From Flavobacterium sp. DG2-3 (GTDB lineage Bacteria; Bacteroidota; Bacteroidia; Flavobacteriales; Flavobacteriaceae), in NCBI RefSeq assembly GCF_030730925.1, contig NZ_JAVAMB010000001.1, positions 434,001 through 498,000 of the forward strand: 64,000 bases of DNA, read 5' to 3'. The notes under the pieces were generated by a model, which saw only the letters and a program-made list of their open reading frames with translations, made no database searches and was not told the DNA's origin. Numbering within the stretch: position 1 is the stretch's first letter; each line of letters opens with the position of its first letter. Both the position numbers and the translations under genes were made by a program. Positions 51,224 through 63,200 of this stretch are shown here, one piece after another.

Positions 51224-54200
51224 TTATCTGTATAATGTGAAATGTCCAACAAATTCTCTCGGATCTTTCGGATCATTTAGTTTAAGAACGTACCAGTAGT
51301 CACCTGTTGGCAATTCACTTCCGTGGTATCTACCATCCCATTTTCCACCTACACGATATTTCGCTACTACTCTACCGTATCTATCGTAAATATCGAACGT
51401 AAGCTCTTTGTATGCTAATGCTCCACAATCTGGACCAATTGTAGTGTTTGTAGCACCATTTGGCGTAAAGTAGTTTGGCATACAGAAGTCATAGAATGTA
51501 CCTGGAACTTTTGTTTCAAAAATACAACCGTTTTTATCTCTCACGACAACACTATAATTATCGGTTTTATAAATTCTATAACTGTTAGATGATGTAAATG
51601 GTTCACCGTTGAAACTGTACTCGTAAGGAGCAACACCTCCTGTACCTTGTACTACAATTGTATTGATGTCTTTGCTTTGGTTTGTAAGATCTATTAGACC
51701 TACTTCTGCAACTGCATCAATTTCAAAAGTGTCCGTATCTTTTCTACAGTCGTTAGAATGTCTTGCTGTGATTGTGTGTCTTCCTGGTGCAACATTTGTA
51801 AAAATATTACTTGGCACGAAATCTCCTCCATCAAGTGAGTAATCTACATCTGTTGGACTATTAGAATCATCAACTTTTACAATTACCATATTTGCCTGAG
51901 CATTGTTCACACAGTCGTATAATACTTCAACAGTTGGGTTAAGAACTACTGGTTCTGGCATGTTAACTTCAACTTCAGTAATACAACCGTTGGCGTCTTG
52001 AATAAATACAGTATGTTTTCCACCTGTTAGACCTGTATAATCCTTCTCATTTCCAGTAATTAGATTGAACACCCCTTTGGAGTTGTCAAGACTTTCATAA
52101 TATGGAGCCGTTCCACCTCTCACTTGAATACTAAATCCTCCATTATTATCCCCTTTACAAATTTCAGGGATCATTGAATTTGGAATTTCATTAGCAATTA
52201 AGATTTGAGGTTGCGTGATTTCAATATTATGAATTTCAGTACATCCTAAAACATCTTGAACAATTACTGTATATGTACCAGCTTCTAATCTTTCGAATGT
52301 TCCGCTGTCTACAAACTGCGCTAAGAAAGGAGATATTGCAAATTTAATTGCGCCTGTTCCTCCAGAAGCTGTCATAACAATTTTACCTGTCTTCTCTCCA
52401 AAACATTTAATTGGTTCTGCTTCATAAGAAGATGTTAATTTAACCGCTGCCTCTGTTACTGTTACTGCAACTTCTTTTTCGCAATCTCCACTTACTACAC
52501 GAACAATATACGATCCTGCTGGCAAGTCTAAGAAAATTCCATCAGCTTGTGCTGGTCTAACTTCTGCATGAGTACTATCTAACAATGAATATTGATAATC
52601 TCCTAATCCTCCTTTAGCAACTGCATTAATAATTGCACTGCTGTCTCCTTTACAGTTTACCACTGCATTTCTAGAATCTAATTCGATATCTAAAGGAGTA
52701 AGTGGTTCAATGTTTAATTCATTAGAAATCTTAACACATCCTAAATTATCTTGAACATAGTATTTATGCAATCCAAGTGTAACAGGGAAAGTTACTGTAC
52801 TATTAAAAGGTGCTGAGTAGTTAGTGCCATCTTCACTATAAGTATAAGGGCCTGTTCCTCCTGTTGCAGATAATGTAACAGTAGCATCTGTCGTACATTT
52901 AACTCCTGTTGTAAGAGATAAAATTGGTTCTATTACTAAAGGATTTGTCAATGTAATAGTTGTTGGAGATGTAGCCTCACAGCTAAATCCGTCTGTAACT
53001 GTTACCGTGTATGTTCCTGCACGCAATCCTGTAAATACATTAGAATCTTGCGGACCTAATACACTAGCATCGCCTTCTGGAGTTGTGTAATTTAAACTGT
53101 AAACATAGTTTGCACCTTCGCCTCCTGTTGGAGCACTAACTGTTATCACTCCACTGTCATCTCCATAACAAGACAGTACTGTACTAGTTGCTGCAGCCGT
53201 GAACACTATAGGTCCTGGAACATCAAAATCTCTAATATCAGTTATCTCACACTCGTTGCTATCTTTAACCGATATGGTGTAACGTCCCGGTGTCAAGTTC
53301 GCAAAGTGACCTTCAGCAGAGTATCCATAACTCACTGGACCATCCAATTTATATTGGTATGTTCCTGGCCAACCTCCTTCTGCAGAAACATCTAGACTAC
53401 CGTCATTGCTTCCAGCAGCACATGTAATACGTCCTACTGCTACATTCATTGTTAACGCTGTTGATGGCGCGGCAATGTCAAAAGTTGTACGAACATCACA
53501 CTCTGGACTATTAATTAATCTAGCCGCAACTTCATATCTACCAGGTCTTAATCCGTTTAATGCAAGAGTCGTACCTGTTGAATTTCCTGAACTTGGAACT
53601 GGACCTGTAACGGTGTATCTAAATTCTCCCGCTCTATCAGTCGGGTAAGGACGATTATCTACAAGAGTCAACACAACGCTTCCGTCAGCTTGTCCGAAAC
53701 AGATATCTGTTCTTGTCGCATCAATTTTGAATGCAAATGCATTTGGATCTAGAACTAAGTGATTCTGAGAAATTGTACAACCCGTTGCTGGATTTAATAC
53801 CGTTACTAAATAAGTACCAATTGCTAGATTTTGGAATAATCCAGTATTATTTACTTCAGGTGTAATAACTGTATCTCCAGTTCCTGTTAATGTGTAACGT
53901 AACTGAGTTGTTAAAGTTCCTTTTACGTCAACAACAGTCTGAATAGTTTCTCCTGTAACACATGTAATTGGCGTTACAGTGAAATCCATGCCTAATAAAG
54001 TTGCAAAAGATCTAACCTCAATTGGACTTGTGTTGTCTCCTTGGCAATCTTTATCATCAAAAGCAGTTATGATATAGGTTCCTCCTAAATGGTCTTTTTC
54101 AGTATAGGTAGTTGATGGTCCGTCGTAAACTAAAATTCCATCTCTTCTAAATTCATATCTCACATATTTACCTGAACCTCCAGTTACTGAGTTAACAGTA

Positions 54201-57200
54201 ATTGTAGCATTATTAGTATCGTTGGTACCTGTTGTACAAGCATATTCTGTAAAACTTGCATTTACTTCAATTGGATCTGGTTGTGTTACCTCCACAGTTT
54301 GAAGAGCAGATACGCATCCTCTGCCTGATTTTACAGTAACAGTATATAAACCTGCTGGTAAATCATTAAAGTCAGAAGAAGCACTATTTACAATATTTAC
54401 AGTAGGATTAGAAGCAGGCCCAGATATACTGTAAGTATATGGCATATCTATATTTGAAGCTGCTAATGTAACAGAAACACCTCCATTAGAATAACTATTA
54501 CAAGAAACAGGTCTCGCTTTTAAAGTCACTCCTATAACGTCTACAGCAGTAGCAATTTTCACTTCAACATCATTTGTACAGTTTGTTACAATATCTTTAA
54601 CGCTAAAAGTATATTTTCCAGGAGCTAAATTCGCAAATTCGTTGAAAGTCTGATCTGTAGCCCAACCGTCAATTGAGTAAATATAACTACTTGGTGTTGT
54701 TACAGTTCCTCCTCCAGCAGTTAATTTAACTGTTCCTGTAGCTGTATTACATGTTGGATATACAGTTACTTCTCCTTCTAATGTTAATGGTTTTAGAACT
54801 GTTACCGTCGTATTCCATTTAACTGGACATTGGTTTTTATCCCATACCCAAACTGTATAATCTCCTGGATCTTTTACGATAAAGTAATTATTGTCTTGGT
54901 ACTCTCCATTATCTAAACGATACTGTAGTTTCGCCAATCCTGTCGCATCAACATCTATTCTATATCCTGTTGTACTTGGACATTGGTCTGCCACAGTTAC
55001 ATTATTAATCACTGGCATTGGATCCAATGAAATGTGTACATTCTGGAATCTGTCACATAGGTTAGCATCTCTTACATAAACATCATAAGAATCAAATAAC
55101 GGTGCTATTTTATTGGTAGCAAACGTTTTAATATTTGATGCTTGGTAATCAGAATCAACTGGAGTTGCTCCTGCTGGTACAAATGCATACATGTATGTTC
55201 CTGTACCTCCAGAAATACTTGCTGGATCAACAGTTATAGTAGCTTCTTGGGTATGACAGTTTTGGTTTTTAACTGTTATAACTATTCCACTAATATTTAC
55301 TGGGCTAGGCTCTGTAATTGTAACAGGGTTAGATGTAACGGTACATTCTGGGTAAGCATTTTGAGTTACCTCTACTGTATAATCTATTCCAGCCGCTAAT
55401 CCTGTGATAACATAAGGATTGTTTGTTCCTGCATTGATGTTCGTTCCTGTTAAAACAGCGACTGGGTTTCCTGGCAGAAGAACTCTATAATCGTATAATC
55501 CTGTGTATTTATCAATATTGATTGTAATTGTACCATCATTAAATGTGTTACAGCTTGCCATTTTTGAAGCAGTTGCCGTAACCGTCATTATGTTGTATAA
55601 TTTCACATCGTAAGCGCTTGAAATAACAGTACAACCTGTGTTCACATCTGTTATTTTAAACTGATACTTATGACCTGCATCTGTTGCAACATAATCGAAT
55701 GTATTTGTCCCTGTAACAGCTGTAGCAGTACCATAAGGGTTTCCATCTTTAGAAACTTGATATTCGAAATGGTATGGCATTTGTCCTCCATCGATATCCA
55801 CAGTAATTGTTTCCAATCCTCCATTTTTACAATCAGCTGAGATTGCTGTTTTAGGAGTCGCAGAAATTAATTCTGGGAATGGATCAATATCGATAACATC
55901 TGAAGAAATACAACCTTTTAAATCTTTAACATAATATGTTAAATGCTGAACTGTCGATTTATTATCAACCTTAAATTCATTTGTCTTGTACCAATTTGTT
56001 CCATTATTACTATATGTGAAATTAGTAATTGGTTCAACACCCGCACCGTGATTACCTGTAACTGTTACAATTGTCTGTTTAATCACATTTGCAGGAGTAC
56101 AAGCAAAATCTGCTGCTTTTGCCTCTGCAACTACTGCTGCAGGAACATCAATAATAATATTGTTTTGCGTTACTGGACATGACCTAGCTGACGAAACTGT
56201 TACACTATAAGTTCCCGCTTCTAAACCTGTAAATAAGCCGTTAGTTTGTGTACGTGGCAATCCAACTGGTGGAGTTAACGTGAAAGTGTATTCCTGCGTA
56301 TCTGCAAGCGCCGCGCCTGTAAGTTCTACTAAAATTTGTCCATCTGATCCGTTTCCTTGTGCAGCAGTACAACTTGGAGAAATCGGTTTTGAATCAAAAG
56401 TAATAATCGTAGGATTACTCATGTGAACAACATTCGTTGATACAGGACATGAATGTGCATCTGTAATATTAAATTTATAATCAACATTACCTCCTGTACC
56501 AGCTACAACATAATCTGCTGTAGTTGAATTACCTACGAATGTAAATACTGTTGGATCTAAAATTCCATCCTTCGTAACTGTATAGCTGAATGGCGCATAA
56601 CCACCAACAACTTCTAATTTAATTAATCCGTCTACTGGTCCACAGAAAATTTCAGTCTCTCTTTTCGCAGAAGCGAAAATTTGTCCTTTAATTTCAACTG
56701 GAACAGAAGTCACTGCTTGGCAACCATACTGATCTTTCACAGTAACTTCATATTTACCTGGTGCTAGATCTGTAAATGTATTTCCGTGCCATGATGCACC
56801 ATTATTAATGCTATACTGGTAAACTGGAGTGTATGCTGGTGTACCTGGTGTAGTTGCGTTAACCACAATTGTTGCACCTTGCCCAACACCTGAACCTGTA
56901 TAACAATAAACTGAAGTAGCATCGATTGAAGCAACTGGTTCAATTGGTGTTGTTAGTACGAACGTATCCGTATCAACACAACCATTTGCATCTTTTACCG
57001 TAACAATATAAGTTCCCACTTTAGTAAGTCCTGCAAAAACTCCATTTGTATTTGATGGTAAAACAGTGCTTGCTGGTGCTGGTTCGGTAACGGTATACGT
57101 ATAACTTCCCCATCCATCTGTTGCTGTTACTGTTACTGCACCTGTAGTTTCACAGCCTAGTGGCGTAACATCCATTGTAAAGTCTAATGCTGTTGTAATT

Positions 57201-60200
57201 GTATTAATATCAAAATTAATATCTTTTGGACAACCTGTTTCATTATCCGTAACCGTAATTTTATGAGGTCCTGGAGCCAATCCTGTTAAATCGATTGTTC
57301 CAGTTGTCATTGTTACTGGTCCGTCTGTATCTAATACATAATCATAACTAGTCGCAAAACTTGTTACTAAGAAACTAGCTTTTCCGTCTCCTGCACCTAA
57401 ACAAGTAATATGTGTTATAGACTGCTCAGTAATGTCAATTTTAATAACATCTTTAACAGTATACTTTAATTGTTTGATACATTTATTTGCGTCTGTAACT
57501 TGAAAAATATAATCTCCAGGCAACAGACTTGTAAATACTGGATTAGTATTATTATCTGTAATTACTGTACCAGTTGCTGAAACTATTTGGTATGTCAAAG
57601 GTGCAATACCGCCAATAACGTTTCTAATTTCTACACTAGTAGTTGCTCTAATACAAGTAATTGGATCTGGCTGATCAAAATCAAATTTTGTTGGAGGATC
57701 TAACCATAAGATAGTTACATTATCTGTTTTTGGACAACCATTTTCGTCTCTAATTGCGTACGGAATGGTTTGACTTGCTCCGTTTTGATCAACATAGAAA
57801 GTGTTAGTATCTGCACTGAAATCACTACCATTAAAACTATATTCATAAGCACCAGTACCACCGTGTGCCGCTAAAACAATTTTTGCTTTTTGCGGAGCAT
57901 TATTTGCACCACATTCTGGCTGATCAATTGTTGGTGTATCAAGTATTAATTCGTCTGGCTGACCCAAAGTTTGAGTACCTGTAACGATACAGCCCAACTC
58001 ATCTTTAATTGTATAATCGTAATCACCTGCAATTAAATTCTCAAACAATGGAACTGATTGCGTTATTAAAGTTCCTGCAGTTGGTGCCGTTCTTATTAAT
58101 GTATACTCATAAGTACCTTTACCACCTGTTGCAGACAGTAAAATAGTTCCCGTTCCTCCAAAACATAATGGCTGAGTCGGAGTAGATGTTGGAACGATTG
58201 GTACAATCGGATCAACAGCTACAGGAGTCGTTTCTATCTCACATCCATTTGCGTCTTTAATTAAGAATACATAAGTATCTGCATCACCTGCTGCAACTGG
58301 ATAAGTGAAAGTTCTTGAACCTGCTGGTAAAATTGCATTATCACCACCAAATGCTCCCGTGCCTTTTTTAACAGCATAAGTAAAATTAGGTGTACCTGTA
58401 CCACTAGTAATAGTAACTGTAATAACAGCGTTTGGACCTACCGCTCCACTAGCATCACATACTAGATCGGTTGTAACTTCTGCTTTCGCTTTTGGAGTTG
58501 GTGTAATATTGATAGTTTGGCTTACCTCACAACCATTTTTATCTTTAACATAAATATCATATTTTCCTGACACAAGTCCTGAAACATGATGAGGGAAGCT
58601 AGTAACTAAAGCATAACCAGTATTATTATTTACACTGATATAAAAAGGACCAACAGCTGTCGCCGTATTAGTCAAATCAACATCAATCTGATAGTTACCT
58701 TCAATAGCACATAAATCTGCTACTTTCAAATCAATTATTGGATCTGGATCTAAAGGCAATAAAAAGACAGGACTTCCTTTTATACATCCGTATTGATCTT
58801 TTACCCAAGCATAGTAATTTCCTGAATCTCTATTAAAAGTTGGCGTCGTTGTCCAAGCTGAATCTGTTGCCAATGGAGTTCCTGGAGTTGTTGTTACCAT
58901 ATAACGGTATGATCCAGCTCCATCTTTACCTGTTACTTTAATAATACCTGCTTCTGTTTTACAATTATCATTTTGTACTATTTCGTAATCAAGATCTAGT
59001 ATAACTGCTGATTGTCTGATAGAAAACATTGCCGTAGATTTACTACATCCTGCGCTTGTAGCACCTGGAGCCTCTGTAACTAATACAAAATAATCTCCAT
59101 GAGCCATTGCTCCAAAACCATCAATTGTTAAAGTACCGTTTGCAGGAACAGTTCCTGAACCGTTAATTGGCAGAGGAGCTAATGATAATGCATCGTATAC
59201 TTGATATGTTATCGGCGTATCTACTCCGTAATTACTAGTAACTACAAAACTAACTTTACCATCTGCGCTTCCTGTACAAGTAACATTTTGTCCTGTTGGC
59301 GCTCCAACATCAAGTGTTGAATTTGATGGAATAGGCAAGTCAGCAATCTCATAATAGTAACATCCTGATTTGCTATCATAGACAATAAATGTATATCTAA
59401 CACCAGGAATTAAGTTTAGAATTTCTGCTTGTAATGGAGTAGTTTCTGGATACCAAGTTCCAGTAGTTGGGTATACAGGTGGTACTCCTGTGTAATAACT
59501 AAAGTAAAATGGTCCATTTCCAACAGGAATTGATGTTTTACTTCCTACTGATACAGTTGCAGAACCTAAAGCAGAACAATTTGCAATTGGTGGAGCATTA
59601 ACCGTAATATCTAAATCATCTGGTGGAGAAGTTATAGTAACCTCTTCAATATAAGGACAATTATTAGAATCTACAATTCTAACTTCATATAAACCGAAAT
59701 CAACAATCTCAAAAACTTGAGATGTACCCGGTACATTTTTAAACTCTTTATAATAATTTTTTCCAGTTACATAGTAATCATATGGTCCAGTACCACCAGT
59801 AACTTCATCAATTGTTATAGACCCAAGTGATACTCCATTTGAAGCATTACAAGTAATACCTTGAATAGTTCTGTCAACGACAATCGGATTAGGCTGTACC
59901 AAAGTAATATTTATTGGATCACTAATACATCCTTTCATATCAATAACTTCGTAGCTATAAACAGTACCTGGAGCAACTGCTGCTGCAAGATCAGTAAATA
60001 CTGCTGAATTTTGCCATGCTCCTCCATTAATACGATATTGATAACCTGGTATACCTCCGCTTCCAGTAACAGTAATTGTACCATCTGGACTATTATTACA
60101 TTTTGGATTTGTACTAATCGCTGATGCGGTAGGTTTTTGTGGATCTGAAACTTTTACTGGAACTGTAGTTTCAACAGAACATCCAGCTGATGAAACTTTA

Positions 60201-63200
60201 AAGTAATAGTCGCCTTGTCCAGTTGTATTAAATACATTTGAAGGCATGCTCACAAATGTTGGGCTTGGTGCTAGTCTATATTCGTAAGTGTAAGAACCAT
60301 TTCCACCACTAGGCTTCAGAGTAATTTGAGATGCTTGTGGGGCACTACATGTTATGTCTTTATCAAATGTAGTTTCTAATTTTAATTGGTCATTAACGTT
60401 AATAGTAGTTGTAGTTTCACAACCATTATCATCTTTAATTCCTAATTCATAAGTTCCAGGTCCTGAAATTGATTTTACAGGATTCGTGTTGTAAACACCA
60501 TCTAATCCGTAAAGTTTTGTTGTTGAACCTACATAAACTGATCCTGTAATTGTAACATTGAATGCAGCGCCTGCATAACAAAGAGGGGCTGTTATTGGAT
60601 CAATTGTCGGCGAATCATTTCTTGTAATAGAAATTGCAGTTGATGCTGGACAGCTGTTGCCATCTTGTACATAAACATCATAATCTAAACCGCCTAGACT
60701 TGTATCTTTTATAAAAGTATTACCCTCTACAAAATCTGTTGCAGCTGGAGTAACTCCAGTTTTAACTACTGCATATTTTAAAGGCGCTTTTCCTCCTGTA
60801 GCAGTAACTACAATCGTTGTTTTAACATTTGGCGCACAGAAAACTTTTGTTCCAGAAACATTTGTAATTTGTACCAAAACTGGATCTGCAAGAGTTACTT
60901 CGCTTGTAGCGACACATTTTGTTACTGAATTTGTTACTGTAAAAGTATATTTTTCACCACCTTTTAATCCAGTATAAGTCACAACATCATTTGCTGGATT
61001 TGATGGACTAGGTGTTATACTAGGAGTTGATAAAATTTCATTAGAAATACTTCCAACTAATTTAGTAGAATATCCTCCAGTTTTATTTCCAGAAACTGTA
61101 AAACTAATAGAACCATTGCTTAATCCGTTACAAGTTACATTGCTTGCAATTGATCCTGTAGCTTGGATTTTTACAACATCTAAAATTTCAAAATCATCTG
61201 TTACTGTACATTTGTTTGCATCTGTAACTTTAAAGTAATAATGACCTGGAGCTAATCCTGTAAATGTATGAGAATTTGAACTTACGTTTGTCACAACAGT
61301 AGCTGTTGGAGTCGTAATTTCGTATGTAAATGGCAATACACCATTTGTTACTGTTAAAGTTAGACTTGTTTTATCGTGTCCTGTCTCACAAGTAATTGCT
61401 GCTGGCGGAGCAAAAGCAATTGCTGTTGGAGGGTTTAAAGCATCAATCGTTACGCCTCCTGTTACTTCAACTTCACAGTTGTTAGCATCAAATACTTTTA
61501 CGCTTACATTACCTGAAGCTGTTGTTGAATAAGTATCTGAAATAACTGGTGCTAATCCATTATAGCTATATCTATAAAGATTTGGTGCTGGATATGGAGT
61601 TCCACCTGATGCAGTAACTTTTATCGTTGCTTTAATTGCATTATTTGAAGCATCACAAGTTAATTTAACATCAACATCTGCAGTTGCTGTTAGACCAACT
61701 AATGGTTCATTAATTGTAACCTGTTTAGCATCTGAAGCACATTTTTTAGCATCTATAACAACAACGCTATAAATTCCTGCTCCTAAATTTTGAAATAAAT
61801 TTGTTGATTGAGAAATTTTCGTACCTGATGGAGTAATTCGTGTCACTTCATAAGTATATGAACCCGCAGGTGTTGCATTTACTGTAATACTACCTGTTTC
61901 TTCTCCTTTACATAATACATGACTTAATTGTGTACTAAAGTCTGGTTTTGTAGTCGTGTTTACAGTTTGAGAAACCACTACTTTACAACCTTTATTATCT
62001 GTAATCTCAAAATAATAAGTTCCTGCTAAACGAGGTACTGTAAATTTAGTTAAACCTGTACCTACAGCAATTGGTGTTCCTGTGAAAGGTGCCCCTGTTG
62101 TATTTACTAAATAGGTATAATCTGGATATCCACCTTGAATTGTAACTCCAATGATAGCTTCTGGGCTAGTTGGATCACAAGTTAAATCGGCATCAATCTT
62201 TGCACTAGCGCTTAATGGCGTTTCAATTGTTTCTTCTGCTAATTCAGCTGTACAACCTGTTACAATATCTCTAACTGTAATAGTATATTTTCCTGGAGTT
62301 AATCCTGTGAATGTACCAGATGGCTGATAATTTCCGCTATTAAGCTTATATTCATAATTAGGGTTTGGTTTTGGAGCACTTTTCGGCGTTGCAATTAATG
62401 TTGCACCAGCACCTCCTGCACAGTAAGTTGATGTCACACTTATTTCTGCGTCAGGATTTACTGAAGCATTAATAGTAAATGTTTGTCCTGTAACTCTACA
62501 GCCTGTTAAATCTGTAACCGAAACGCTGTATTCTCCAGCGTTCAAACCAACAAATATATTATCGTTTACCTGAACTTTTGCCGCACCTGCTGGTGACGTT
62601 GGTGTTACTGTATAAGTATATGATCCAGAACCGTCAAGTGCATGAATTGTTGCCGTTCCTTTTACTTTACAAGTAACATGTGTTAAATCTGGAGTATCTA
62701 ATCTCAATGCAGCTGTCGGTCCTCCAACAGTTACATCTTCAATAATAGGACAATTTGTTGTTGAATTTGTAACTGTAATACGGTGGCTTCCTGCAGTTAA
62801 TCCAGTAACATCAATCTCAAAAGGACTTCCTGTTGAAGTTCCTGTAGCTACAGGTCTTGAATCTACAACGTAGCTATAATTAGTTCCGCTTGCGATTCCA
62901 GTAACTGTAAAAGTTGCTGTACCATCTGTTGCGTTAAAACAAGTTACAGTTCCAGGATCTCCTTCAACTGTAAAAGTTGCTGGAGGTGCTATCGTATGTT
63001 TATCTGTAACTTTACATTGATTCGCATCTCTTACTTCAAATGTATATTCTACATTAGCATCCAAATTATTAAATACACCTGTTGAATTAGGTCCAACTGT
63101 TATTGGAGCAATTATTCTATATTCTAATGTACCCGTTATTGCAACACCAGCTGCATTTCTAACATTTGTTATAGTAACACTTCCTTTATTATCTGGACAT

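Noticed and set aside
53406..56182. Plus-strand frames opposite sprB
   Set aside because: They mirror the Thr/Val/Gly-rich repeat coding on the minus strand and have no start context.
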